From NCBI GenBank assembly GCA_018241685.1, contig JAFEDJ010000017.1, positions 1 to 37,142 on the forward strand: a DNA stretch of 37,142 nucleotides, read 5' to 3'. A program made the translations under genes and the position numbers. The notes beneath the pieces are model-generated. The model had not been told where the DNA came from and did no database searches. It saw nothing but the letters and a program-made list of their open reading frames with translations. Origin of the DNA: Pseudomonadota bacterium. Its GTDB lineage: Bacteria > Pseudomonadota > Gammaproteobacteria > Burkholderiales > Rhodocyclaceae. Of this stretch, positions 25,802 to 34,275 are shown in pieces. The stretch's first letter is position 1. Each line of letters begins with the position of its first letter.

Positions 25802-26926
25802 ATGCCCGCCCAGCCCCCTACTCCCACCACCGCCACAGCAGCTGTCGTACGCAATGTGGGAGGACCTTTCGCACTAGAGAAAATCGATGTCGCCGCCCCC
25901 CGGGAGGACGAAGTCCTGGTGCGCATGGTCGGCGTCGGGGTTTGTCACACCGATATCGTTTGCCGCGATGGCTTCCCGGTCCCGATGCCCATCGTCCTCG
26001 GCCACGAAGGCTCCGGCATCGTTGAAGCGATCGGTTCCAATGTGACCAATGTCAAGCTAGGGGACCGGGTCGTCCTCTCCTTCAATTCCTGCGGCCATTG
26101 CCCCAGTTGCGAAAAGGATCTGCCGGCCACCTGCGCCCAGTTCCTGCCGATGAATTTCGCCGGCATCCGCCTGGCTGATGGTTCCAGCCCGCTGTCCAAG
26201 GATGGCCAGCCGATCCACGGCATGTTCTTCGGCCAATCCTCGTTCGCTACGTATGCCATCTCGCGTGCGGTGAACACGGTTCCCGTGCCGGACGCTGTGC
26301 CACTGGAAATCCTCGGCCCACTGGGGTGCGGTATCCAGACCGGCGCTGGTGCGGTTCTCAACTCGCTGAAGCCGAGCGCCAACGACTCGATCGCCATTTT
26401 CGGCGGCGGTGCCGTCGGCCTAAGCGCCCTGCTCGCCGCCCGCGCCATCGGCGTCAGTCGAATTTACGTGGTCGAGCCCAATGCTGAACGGCGTAGCCTG
26501 GCCTTGGAGCTTGGGGCAAGCAAGGTATTTGACCCCTGTGACGGTTCCGACATCGAAGCCACCATCAAGGCCGAAAGCGGTGGTGGCGTGTCCTACACCG
26601 TTGAAGCGACCGGCATTCCCGCTGTTGCCGGGCAAGCCATCAACGTCACCGCTTCCGGCGGCACGGTGGGTCTGGTCGGCGTGCCGCCGCCGGACAGCCA
26701 GATTCCCGCCACCCTGCTCGATCTGCTGGTCAAAGGCGTCACCCTGCGCCCGATCACCGAGGGCGATGCCAATCCGCAAACCTTCATTCCCCAGATGATC
26801 GAGCTGTACCAGCAGGGACGCTTCCCATTCGATCGGCTGGTTACGAAATTCCCGTTCGACAAGATCAACGATGCCGTTCATGCGGCCGAAACCGGCAAGG
26901 CTATCAAACCCGTCCTGGTTTTCTAG
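25802..26926 (+). CDS. Zinc-dependent (aryl/allylic) alcohol dehydrogenase
   Basis: A 374-aa medium-chain dehydrogenase. Catalytic zinc ligands are Cys48 (GVCHTD), His68 and Glu69 (GHEGSG), with a further cysteine in LGPLGCGIQTGAGAV. The structural zinc is held by Cys97, Cys100, Cys103 and Cys111. The NAD-binding GGGAVG follows. The sequence is of the benzyl-alcohol/geraniol dehydrogenase (XylB/GeoA-like) group, so allylic or aryl primary alcohols are likely substrates. The ATG at 25802 was chosen because AGGAGA lies directly upstream; the frame is open for 14 codons before that. A strong terminator follows at 26980. Confidence 0.9.
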   Translation: MPAQPPTPTTATAAVVRNVGGPFALEKIDVAAPREDEVLVRMVGVGVCHTDIVCRDGFPVPMPIVLGHEGSGIVEAIGSNVTNVKLGDRVVLSFNSCGHCPSCEKDLPATCAQFLPMNFAGIRLADGSSPLSKDGQPIHGMFFGQSSFATYAISRAVNTVPVPDAVPLEILGPLGCGIQTGAGAVLNSLKPSANDSIAIFGGGAVGLSALLAARAIGVSRIYVVEPNAERRSLALELGASKVFDPCDGSDIEATIKAESGGGVSYTVEATGIPAVAGQAINVTASGGTVGLVGVPPPDSQIPATLLDLLVKGVTLRPITEGDANPQTFIPQMIELYQQGRFPFDRLVTKFPFDKINDAVHAAETGKAIKPVLVF

Positions 26927-26932
26927 ACATGG

Positions 26933-26953
26933 ATTCAACGCTCAGCGTTGAAT
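26933..26953. repeat. Perfect hairpin after the alcohol dehydrogenase
   Basis: ATTCAACGC and GCGTTGAAT form a 9-bp stem with a TCA loop, six bases after the stop codon. There is no T tract, so by itself it is more likely an RNA-stabilising hairpin than a terminator. Confidence 0.5.
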
Positions 26954-26979
26954 AAACCGTAGTAGTCTCCCTCCACTTT

Positions 26980-27017
26980 TGGGCCATCTGCACCGTGTGC
27001 ACATGGCCCATTTTTTT
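26980..27017 (+). terminator. Rho-independent terminator of the alcohol dehydrogenase gene
   Basis: TGGGCCAT (26980-26987) pairs with ATGGCCCA (27003-27010), with an inner GCAC/GTGC extension, then seven T residues at 27011-27017. This is a strong plus-strand terminator. Confidence 0.85.
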
Positions 27018-27057
27018 GTACACTGCGATGTCTTCCGATCAAGGGCGGAGGTGCCGA

Positions 27058-28207
27058 TTAACGCTTCCAGCCGATCCATGCCTCCACCGCCGCGATGGCC
27101 AGAACGATGAGGACAACGCCGCCAGCCGCTGGCCAGCCCGCGCCGACATAGGCCGAAGCGCATAGCCAAGTCCCGGCCGCCCCGCCGGCGTAATAGCAGC
27201 TGCCGTACAGGCCGGAGGCCAGTGATCGGCTTTCGCGGACCACCTCGGCTACCCGCCGGATTGCGACGGCCTGGGCGCAGAATATCCCGCTCGAAAACAC
27301 AGTCATCCCGATCACGATCACGATCAAGGGCAGCGAGGGTAAAAGGGTCAATGACAAGCCGCACGCCGAACAAGCCAGGGCAAACAGCAGGATGCGACGC
27401 AGCCCGTGCTGGCTCATGGCCCGGGCGGACAGCGGCGTGACCAGTACGCCGACCAGATAGACCAGAAAGAGATTGCCCAGCTCGCGTGACGACAAGGAGA
27501 ATGGGGCTGCCGACAGGTAGACCATCAGGTAGGTCAGCCCGCCAACCAGGCAAAACAAGATGCAGAACCCGGTCAGGCAAACCGACCGCAACTGCGGGTT
27601 TCGCAGGTGGGCGAGCAGTTGCAGCAGGCTGTGCGCGGCATCGCGACGTGCGACGAAGCGTCGGGACGGCGGCAGGCGGTGTCGAACGAATAGCGCACCG
27701 AGCAGGCTCAATGCGGCAAGAACGACAAAGGCTTCCCGCCAGCCGAAGAAATCGCTGACATACCCCGCCAGGAAGCGACCGCTGAAGCCGCCAAACACAC
27801 CACCCCGAAATATAGGCGGTCATCACGCCGCCCTCGAATTCTTCGGCCAGGTAGGCGGTCAGGACGGCAGTGACGCCGGGAATCGCCATGCCTTGCGCAA
27901 AGCGCAAGGTGATAACGCGGTCGAGGCTGGGCGAGAAAGAAAGGCTGAGGGTCACGACGGACAGGGTGCCAAGCGCACCGACAACCCAGCCACGGCGTCC
28001 GGTGGCGTCCGACAGTATCCCAACCAGGGGTGAAAGCAGCGCGATGGCGAGCACAGTAGCGCCGACTGTCGCACCTGCCCGCACGGCGTCGGCGCCGAAC
28101 TCGAACATCAGCAGCGGCAACACCGCTTGCATCGGGTAGAGGTTCAAAAATGCCAGGAAGCCGATCACCCAAACGACCGTGCGGGACAGGGCCAGCTGCG
28201 CCATCAT
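27058..28207 (-). pseudogene. MFS transporter, one frameshift
   Basis: A 12-helix major facilitator of about 380 aa in two frames. The N-terminal part from the ATG at 28207 (preceded by AGGGAGA) runs through PLVGILSDATGRRGWVVG and RFAQGMAIPGVTAVLTAYLA to VMTAYISG. The continuation GGVFGGFSGRFLAGYVSDFF up to WIGWKR at 27058 is in another frame. The shift falls at about 27795-27810. Both halves are well conserved, so the lesion is recent or a sequencing error. The family exports or imports small solutes; substrate unknown. It is divergent from a MarR gene, the usual pairing for an efflux pump and its repressor. Confidence 0.8.
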
Positions 28208-28418
28208 TTTCTCCCTACAGTAATGCCAAACAGCATATGGCCTTTACAGACAGGAAAAAGCATATAATCTGCCTGCTTACTGTATAGGCAGCAATGAGCG
28301 ACATCGCGGACGAGCATTTCCGTCTGTACGGCATTGAAATTACGCTCCTGGCGAATCGCCGGAAGCGCATGCACTCGACGCCCTCTAATCATCTTTCGAT
28401 AGCCTGAACAGAGCCAAA
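28208..28418. promoter_or_regulatory. Divergent control region with dyad (MFS/MarR)
   Basis: CTGCCT (28269-28274) and AGGCAG (28286-28291) form a dyad with an 11-base spacer. TACAGTA at 28216 recurs inverted as TACTGTA at 28278. These are candidate MarR operators; assignment is inferred from position. Confidence 0.4.
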
Positions 28419-28976
28419 ATGACCAATCCCGACACCGACACAGTCCAATCCGCCCCCCCTGCAACCGCCCGTTCGGCCAAGCGCCGTCAGGCCGAACCGG
28501 CCAAGACGGATCGTGATGCTAAGAACCGGCTGGACATCAAGCTGGGTTACCTGATTCATGACGTTTCGCGACTCCGCCGCAAGGCCTTCGATGAAATCGT
28601 CAAACCCTTGGGCGTCACCCGGGCCCAGTGGTGGATCATCGCCCACCTGGCCCGCCACGATGGTATGGTTCAAACCCAACTGGCACAGATGCTCGATGTC
28701 GGCAAAGCCAGCCTGGGCGCTTTGCTCGACCGGCTGGAGGCCACCGAGTTCATCGAACGCCGCCCCGAGCCGACCGACCGGCGAGCCAAGCGTGTTTTCC
28801 TGACCAAGAACTCCCACCAGTTGTTGGAACAACTGCTGGCCGCCGAAACCGCGTTCAATGCGACGATACTGGCCGGCCTGACGGAAAAGGACCGCAGCGA
28901 GCTGGTCCGCCTGCTGTCGAGCATCAAGGATGCCCTATCGGGGATGAGCTTCGGCGAAGGCAGCGGCGAGGAATAG
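28419..28976 (+). CDS. MarR-family regulator
   Basis: 185 aa with a disordered, charged N-terminus of about 35 residues followed by a MarR winged helix: LGYLIHDVSRLRRKAFDEIV, VTRAQWWIIAHLAR, LAQMLDVGKASLGALLDRLE and the wing EPTDRRAKRVFLT. It is divergent from the MFS gene and probably its repressor. It may also govern neighbouring catabolic genes. The ATG lacks a strong ribosome site, and the long polar N-terminus leaves the start somewhat uncertain. Confidence 0.9.
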   Translation: MTNPDTDTVQSAPPATARSAKRRQAEPAKTDRDAKNRLDIKLGYLIHDVSRLRRKAFDEIVKPLGVTRAQWWIIAHLARHDGMVQTQLAQMLDVGKASLGALLDRLEATEFIERRPEPTDRRAKRVFLTKNSHQLLEQLLAAETAFNATILAGLTEKDRSELVRLLSSIKDALSGMSFGEGSGEE

Positions 28977-29084
28977 TCCTCGCCTTTTCGACTGCATCGG
29001 CTACCTGGTACGCGATGCAGTCGGTCGGCCAGTGGATGGCCCCGGAGGAATCCGGGACCGGGCCGGCCAGCGCGACCATCTGTC

Positions 29085-29489
29085 TCAGTCGACAGCGACC
29101 AGGGCCTTGCCGGAAATGACCCGTCCGCCGCCTACCAGCGATCCGTCGAGTTCCAGAGCGATACCATCGGGCGTTTTTTCCAGCAGGCGGGCGCAGTAGC
29201 CGACCTGCTGCCCGACCAGCACGATGCCCTCGAAACGGGCGCTGAAAGAACGGATATTCTCGGCCGGGAAGCGCTCCGTCAGCAGGCGACCCAAGTGCGC
29301 CATATTCAGCATGCCGTGTACGACCAGGTCGCTGAAACCGGCCTGGCGAGCGAAGGCCGGGTCGAGGTGAAGCGGATTCGAATCGCCGGAAGCCTCGGCA
29401 TAGCGCGCCAGATCCTCAGGCGTGCTCGGCGGCGGAGAGAACTCGGCAACGATGTCGCCCGGCCGAGCGTTGTTCAGATCGATTGTCAT
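29085..29489 (-). CDS. MaoC-like enoyl-CoA hydratase subunit/domain
   Basis: A 134-aa hot-dog protein with the (R)-hydratase motif YAEASGDSNPLHLDP, including Asp36 and His41, and VHGM near residue 60. It hydrates an enoyl-CoA double bond. Its start overlaps the stop of the adjacent MaoC N-terminal-type gene by ATGA, so the two are co-translated and probably form a heterodimer equivalent to a double hot-dog hydratase. It is last in the BadH/BadI operon and would suit hydration of a cyclohex-1-ene-carboxyl-CoA or an unsaturated acyl-CoA. Confidence 0.87.
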   Translation of the reverse strand: MTIDLNNARPGDIVAEFSPPPSTPEDLARYAEASGDSNPLHLDPAFARQAGFSDLVVHGMLNMAHLGRLLTERFPAENIRSFSARFEGIVLVGQQVGYCARLLEKTPDGIALELDGSLVGGGRVISGKALVAVD

Positions 29490-29908
29490 TGCTCACGCTT
29501 TTTCGGATGACGGACCAGGACGATCTGCCGGGAGAGCGCCCGGCGTTCTCCCGCGGCATCGAAAAAGCCCGTCTCGATGACTATGAATTCCATTTCTCCG
29601 CCCTTCTTCTCGTAGATTTCGGCGACCTTGCGTTCGACCGTGACGACATCGCCGACCCGCAACGGCGCGAAGTACTCGAATTGCTGCTCGGCGTGCAGAA
29701 CACGCCGCAGGTCGACGCCGAGTTCGTCGAGGATGCGGCGCGAACTGCCGCCCTCCCCTTCGATGACCTTGAGGAAAGTCGGCGGTGCCATCGCCTGCCC
29801 CGTGGCGACCTCGCCGATCGCTTCGGCAAAGGCCGCCAGGCGCTCGGGCGCGATGGTCAGGGTGAATTTCGGCAAGGTGTAGCCGACATGCCGGTGATCG
29901 ATCCCCAC
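29486..29908 (-). CDS. FAS1-like/MaoC N-terminal-type dehydratase domain protein
   Basis: A 140-aa hot-dog fold protein of the MaoC_dehydrat_N type, with APPTFLKVIEGEG and HAEQQFEYFAPLRVGDVV. In such pairs this half lacks the catalytic Asp/His and helps bind substrate. It starts with GTG at 29908, two bases after the stop of the FadJ-like gene, and overlaps the catalytic MaoC gene by four bases. It probably forms the second subunit of the hydratase. Confidence 0.82.
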   Translation of the reverse strand: MGIDHRHVGYTLPKFTLTIAPERLAAFAEAIGEVATGQAMAPPTFLKVIEGEGGSSRRILDELGVDLRRVLHAEQQFEYFAPLRVGDVVTVERKVAEIYEKKGGEMEFIVIETGFFDAAGERRALSRQIVLVRHPKKREQ

Positions 29909-29910
29909 GG

Positions 29911-31515
29911 TCAGGCCTTCTTCAGCATGCGGTCGAGGAGCGCCGGCAGGAATTCCGGCACCGCGAACAGCTGACGGTATTCGGCCGATGCAGCGGCCAC
30001 TCTCGACGATAGATTTTCCAGGCCCAATTGCCGCAGGTAATTGAACGGACCACCGCTATAGGCCGGATGCAGACCCGCAATGACGGCGGCCACATCGGCG
30101 AGGTCGACATCGTCAATGCCGCCTTCGCCCCAGGCCTTCTGCGCGGCAAGCGCCACGGCCAGCAGTTCGTCGGCTTCCGAACAGCCGACCTGGCGAGCCT
30201 GTGCCTGGCTCGCCTGCAGGCTGGCCAGCAAGGAGGTTTTGCCCGAAGTGGGCAATGCCGTGGCCCGCAGCCAGCGCCCGAGCAGGATGCCGGCGTCGAG
30301 CGCCAGCGAATCGGGATGGGGCACGACGACTTCGAGGGCCCGCCCTTGTGCCGTCGCCTCGGACAGCCAGACGGCCGCACTCGCTCCTTCGAAGCTCTTC
30401 GCCTCGCCCAGCCAGGCGACGCGGATCCCCTGGCCGGACTGCGCGCCGGGCATCAGTACTGCAATATCCCGCTCGCCCAGCTCGGCCGGCGCAACCAGAG
30501 TCGCCTTGCCGGCCGCCAGCATGGCCTGGACGCTTTCCGCACCGTCGCCGATGACCGCCACGCGCGTCGTCCGTGGATCAAGGGAGACAGGTGCCAGCTT
30601 GGCCGCCCGCTGCCGGTTCAGGAACAGGGTGCGTACCATGTTGCCGGCCACCGGGTCCTGGATCAGGCGGACGAAATTATCCATTTCCCAATGGCAGGCC
30701 TCGTCCATCGGCTTGTTCCAGCCACCGATCACGCAATCCATGATCGTCCGGTACGCGGGATAGCGTGCCAGCAACTCATCGCCGAGCCCCAGCGCCTCGG
30801 CAATCTGCTGCTGGGCGTCGGCCTGGGTGAAATCGAAAGGGGCGCAAGGGAAGCTAACCCCCGGCTTGTCCCACGGTGCCGTCCTGTTGTCCAGACTGCG
30901 CGCCAGCCTGAGGGCGGCATCAAGTAGTTCATCGGGCGGCGCAAGTTCATCGACGACACCGCATTCCAGTGCCTGGTGGGGCGTCAGCGGCTCGCCGGAA
31001 AGCAGCATCTGCAAGCCCGGTCGCGTACCGATCATCCGCGGCAAGCGCTGGGTGCCGCCGGCGCCTGGCAGCAGGCCCAGCTTGATTTCAGGCAAGCCGA
31101 GCTGAACGCTCTTATCGTCTGCCGCGATCCGGGCATGGCAGGCCAGACTGACTTCCAGTCCGCCGCCAAGCGCCAGCCCGTTGATTGCCACGACATAAGG
31201 TTTGGGGCTCCTTTCCAGCCGGCGGAACAAGCGCCCCAGACGTCCACACAGCGCATGTAGCTGTTCGTGGCTATCGGTTCGCGCCCGTTCGGTGAACATC
31301 CGGATCATGTCTAGATCCGCGCCGGCCAAGAAGGCCTGCTTTCCCGAAGTCAGTACGACCGCTCGCACCGACGCATTCCCTTCGACATGATCGAGCAGCC
31401 GCTCGAGCGAATCCATCATGTCAAGGGAGAAAACGTTCATCGTCCGGCCGGGCATGTCGATCCTGGCAATCAGAATTCCGTCTTCGGTGATATCGCTCTT
31501 GATATTTTGATCCAT
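29911..31515 (-). CDS. FadJ-like enoyl-CoA hydratase with degenerate dehydrogenase part
   Basis: 534 aa from the ATG at 31515 (a TTG three codons upstream is possible). The N-terminal crotonase domain is intact, with FLAGADLDM for the oxyanion region and the two catalytic glutamates in ALGGGLEVS and [20 protein letters not shown]. The C-terminal half aligns in layout with FadB/FadJ but is shortened. [20 protein letters not shown] lacks the GxGxxG NAD motif, and no 3-hydroxyacyl-CoA dehydrogenase HxFxPxxxMxLxE signature is visible. A C-terminal piece, [16 protein letters not shown], is still recognisable. So it is probably a hydratase only, with BadH supplying the dehydrogenase step. It lies between badI and the MaoC pair. 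Confidence 0.8.
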   Translation of the reverse strand: MDQNIKSDITEDGILIARIDMPGRTMNVFSLDMMDSLERLLDHVEGNASVRAVVLTSGKQAFLAGADLDMIRMFTERARTDSHEQLHALCGRLGRLFRRLERSPKPYVVAINGLALGGGLEVSLACHARIAADDKSVQLGLPEIKLGLLPGAGGTQRLPRMIGTRPGLQMLLSGEPLTPHQALECGVVDELAPPDELLDAALRLARSLDNRTAPWDKPGVSFPCAPFDFTQADAQQQIAEALGLGDELLARYPAYRTIMDCVIGGWNKPMDEACHWEMDNFVRLIQDPVAGNMVRTLFLNRQRAAKLAPVSLDPRTTRVAVIGDGAESVQAMLAAGKATLVAPAELGERDIAVLMPGAQSGQGIRVAWLGEAKSFEGASAAVWLSEATAQGRALEVVVPHPDSLALDAGILLGRWLRATALPTSGKTSLLASLQASQAQARQVGCSEADELLAVALAAQKAWGEGGIDDVDLADVAAVIAGLHPAYSGGPFNYLRQLGLENLSSRVAAASAEYRQLFAVPEFLPALLDRMLKKA

Positions 31516-31545
31516 GGCAGTCAAGGCAAACGGTCGTTCCGGGGG

Positions 31546-32340
31546 TTAGGCGTACTTTTTGAAGTCGGCCGGGCGCTTCTCGTTGAATGCGCGCACGCCT
31601 TCCTTCGACTCTTCGCTCTGGTAGTAGCCCTTGACGGCGGCGACGCCCATGAAGCTGATGCCGCGGATGTTCTCGCTGTCGGCGTTGAAGGAACGCTTGG
31701 CGATGGCGAGAGCGGTCGGGCTCATGACGTTGATTTCGGCGGCCCAGGCTTCGCACTCGGCATCAAGCTGGTCATGCGGCACGACCTTATTTACCAGGCC
31801 CCAGTCGTATGCCTGCTGCGCCGGGATACGGCGGCACAGGAACCAGACTTCGCGGGCCCGCTTCTCACCAATGATGCGTGCCAGGTAGGCGGTGCCGAAG
31901 CCCGGGTCAACCGAGCCGACCTTCGGCCCGACCTGGCCGAACTGGGCCTTCTCGGAGGCGAGGGTCAGGTCGCAGATAGTAGCGAAGACATTGCCGCCGC
32001 CGATGGCGAAGCCCTGGACGCGGGCGATGACGACCTTGCGGCAGTCGCGAATCGCCGACTGCAGTTCCTCGATGGGCAGGCCGACCATGCCGCGCGGGCC
32101 GTAGAGGCCGTCTTCGGACAGATGGACCTTCTGGTCGCCACCGGTGCAGAAGGCCTTGTCGCCGGCGCCGCCGAAGATCACGGTGTTGACTGACTTCTCT
32201 TCGTCGGCCATGCGGAAAGCCTGAATCAGCTCTTCGACGGTCTGGGTGCGGAAGGCGTTGAACACTTCCGGACGATTGATGGTGATACGGACAGCATTGG
32301 GGCCAACTTCATACAGAATGTCTTTGAAAATCGCGGACAT
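31546..32340 (-). CDS. badI: 2-ketocyclohexanecarboxyl-CoA hydrolase (BadI-like)
   Basis: A 264-aa crotonase-fold enzyme of the MenB/BadI branch. It carries FCTGGDQKVH, QGFAIGGGNVF and the GPKVGSVDPGFGTAYLARI block. BadI hydrolyses the C-C bond of 2-ketocyclohexanecarboxyl-CoA to give pimelyl-CoA, opening an alicyclic ring. MenB (naphthoate synthase) shares these motifs, but there are no menaquinone genes and a BadH-like gene lies just upstream, so BadI is favoured. The ATG follows GAGGAAA. In a terpene setting the substrate may be an alkyl-substituted ring. Confidence 0.82.
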   Translation of the reverse strand: MSAIFKDILYEVGPNAVRITINRPEVFNAFRTQTVEELIQAFRMADEEKSVNTVIFGGAGDKAFCTGGDQKVHLSEDGLYGPRGMVGLPIEELQSAIRDCRKVVIARVQGFAIGGGNVFATICDLTLASEKAQFGQVGPKVGSVDPGFGTAYLARIIGEKRAREVWFLCRRIPAQQAYDWGLVNKVVPHDQLDAECEAWAAEINVMSPTALAIAKRSFNADSENIRGISFMGVAAVKGYYQSEESKEGVRAFNEKRPADFKKYA

Positions 32341-32391
32341 GGTTTCCTCATTTCTCGATGGATGGGTAATAGGGGCGTGACGCAGGCGCTA

Positions 32392-33159
32392 TCAGCCGTG
32401 CATCGTCAGGCCGCCGGAGACGCTGATCGTCTGGCCGGTCATGAAGGAAGCGTCGTCGCTAGCCAGGAAGGCGACCAGGCCCGGATAGTCTTCCGGCTCA
32501 CCGATGCGGCCCAACGGAACGCCACGCACCATGGCGTCGCGAATTTTCTGGCCTTCTTCGCCGGTGCCGACAAAGGCATCCATCGCCGGCGTATTGGTCG
32601 GGCCGGGGCAGACGCAGTTGAGCAGCACGTTCTTACGGGAGACTTCGCGGGCAAAGGCCTTGGCGAAGGCGATCGTGGCTCCCTTGCAGCCGGAATACAC
32701 CACTTCGCCAGAGGAGCCGACGCGGCCGGCATCGGAGGCGATGAAGATGATCCGGCCGCCGCCGCGCTGGGCCATGCCGCTGGCCACGGCGTGCGTCATG
32801 TTGAGCGGGCCGAAATAATTGATGGCAATGATCTTCTGCCAGAAATCCGGCGTCGTCTTCAGGAAGGGCATCGGGGTATCCCACCCGGCGTTGTTAACCA
32901 GCGCCCAAGTCGGGCCGAGCTTGGCCTCGATGGCCGCGACGGCGGCCTTGACGGCCTCCGGGCTGGTGATGTCGCAGGCTTCGGCATCGGCACGGCCGCC
33001 GGCCGCCCGGATCTCGGCGGCGGCGCTGGCCGCCGCGTCGCCGTTGATGTCGAGGATGCCGACCGCCATGCCCTCTTCGGCCAAGCGCTTGGCGATGGCC
33101 AGGCCGATGCCGCTGGCGGCGCCGGTCACGAGAGCAACTTTGTCTTTCAGTCCCTTCAC
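32392..33159 (-). CDS. badH: 2-hydroxycyclohexanecarboxyl-CoA dehydrogenase (BadH-like)
   Basis: A 255-aa SDR with TGAASGIG at 12-19, VNNAGWD, the catalytic Ser142, Tyr155 and Lys159 (IASDAGRVGSS ... YSGCK), and a C-terminus SVSGGLTMHG. These blocks match BadH, which oxidises the 2-hydroxy group on the cyclohexane ring before BadI hydrolysis. I chose the GTG at 33159 over the TTG at 33165, because AGGAG then sits 7 bases upstream and the length equals that of BadH. It starts 55 bases downstream of the preceding SDR stop and is followed by badI after 51 bases. Confidence 0.85.
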   Translation of the reverse strand: MKGLKDKVALVTGAASGIGLAIAKRLAEEGMAVGILDINGDAAASAAAEIRAAGGRADAEACDITSPEAVKAAVAAIEAKLGPTWALVNNAGWDTPMPFLKTTPDFWQKIIAINYFGPLNMTHAVASGMAQRGGGRIIFIASDAGRVGSSGEVVYSGCKGATIAFAKAFAREVSRKNVLLNCVCPGPTNTPAMDAFVGTGEEGQKIRDAMVRGVPLGRIGEPEDYPGLVAFLASDDASFMTGQTISVSGGLTMHG

Positions 33160-33213
33160 GTTCAATCTCCTTTGGTGTCTGACTTCGGGGTTATTGCTAT
33201 GCGCAAAAATTGA

Positions 33214-34104
33214 TCAGACGCTGCGTTGCGCCTTGCTCTTTTCGCTGGCGGCCTGGGCGGCCTCGCGAATCGATTTCCACTGCGCGTCGGTGACCTTGTT
33301 GAGGCCGGCGAAGGTTGACGGGGCCGCCAGGTGGTGGCCGCCGTCGATGACAATGGTCTCTCCGGTGATGTAGTCGCAGCCGTCCGACAGCAGCAGTAGG
33401 ATCAGATTGCCCAGCTCTGCGATTTCTCCGTAGCGGCCCAGCGGCACCTCATCGGCCTGGGTCGCGCCGACCGAGCTGTCGGCCGTCGGGTTCAGCATCT
33501 GCCAGGCGTACTCAGTCGGGAAGGGGCCGGGAGCGACGGCGTTCAGGCGGATGCCGTAACGCGCCCACTCGACCGCCAGCGACATGGTCATGGCGTTGAT
33601 CGCCGCCTTCGACATGGCCGACGGCACGACGTAGGGCGACCCCGTCATGATCCAGGTGACTAGCGTCGAGACGACTGAGCCCTTGAGGCCCTGGTCGATC
33701 CAGCGCTTGCCGCAGGCCAGCGTCGTAAAGAAGGCGCCATCCATCACCGTCGAGGCAATCGCCTCGTAGCCGCGCGGGCTGATGTCCTTGGTCGGAGCGA
33801 TGAAATTGGCGGCCGCATTGTTGACAAGGCCGGTCAGCGGACCGAAACGCTCCCAGATTTCGCCGATGGCGGCATCGACCTGCTCGAAATTGCGGATGTC
33901 GGCCGCCTGGACATGGGCGCGGGGACTGTCGCACTGGGTGTTGATTTCATCGGCGGCCGCCTGCAGCACTTCGAGGCGGCGCCCCCACAGGTGCACTTCG
34001 GCACCATGCGCGGCCAGATGTTGAGCCACTCCCTTGCCTAGGCCGGTACCGCCACCGGTGATCAGGATACGCTTTCCGGATAAGGCTGATTTGTCGAACA
34101 GCAT
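33214..34104 (-). CDS. SDR of the 2,4-dienoyl-CoA reductase type
   Basis: 296 aa. TGGGTGLG lies at 16-23 and NNAAANFI in the middle. The region SPYVVPSAMSKAAINAM is followed by GIRLNAVAPGPFPTEYA. The residue that would be the SDR tyrosine of YxxxK is serine, as in mitochondrial-type 2,4-dienoyl-CoA reductases, rather than in true SDR alcohol dehydrogenases. It would reduce a conjugated dienoyl-CoA with NADPH. The ATG at 34104 follows GGAG; the open frame continues upstream without a better start. It is first in the BadH/BadI operon and divergent from a regulator gene, so the operon promoter lies in 34105-34275. Confidence 0.82.
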   Translation of the reverse strand: MLFDKSALSGKRILITGGGTGLGKGVAQHLAAHGAEVHLWGRRLEVLQAAADEINTQCDSPRAHVQAADIRNFEQVDAAIGEIWERFGPLTGLVNNAAANFIAPTKDISPRGYEAIASTVMDGAFFTTLACGKRWIDQGLKGSVVSTLVTWIMTGSPYVVPSAMSKAAINAMTMSLAVEWARYGIRLNAVAPGPFPTEYAWQMLNPTADSSVGATQADEVPLGRYGEIAELGNLILLLLSDGCDYITGETIVIDGGHHLAAPSTFAGLNKVTDAQWKSIREAAQAASEKSKAQRSV

Positions 34105-34178
34105 GATCGATACTCCGCTGCAAATGGTTGGATGGAAACACTGGAATTCAACTCCGAAGCGACTCCGGAGCAACGAGC

Positions 34179-34211
34179 ATCAATACGTTTGCTAGCATAC
34201 TAATGTTGATT
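34179..34211. promoter_or_regulatory. Imperfect dyad between SDR operon and regulator
   Basis: ATCAATACGTTTGCTAGC and GCTAGCATACTAATGTTGAT are imperfect arms of a dyad centred on GCTAGC. It sits between divergent genes and is a candidate operator for the regulator that follows. Confidence 0.4.
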
Positions 34212-34275
34212 GCGGTTTGTCAAAAAATTCGTATTGCCATTGACCTTTTTAGCCGTCTGGGCAAAAACTGATAAG

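Noticed and set aside
31546..32340. Naphthoate synthase (MenB)
   Set aside because: The motifs are shared with BadI, but there are no other menaquinone genes and a BadH-like SDR is adjacent.
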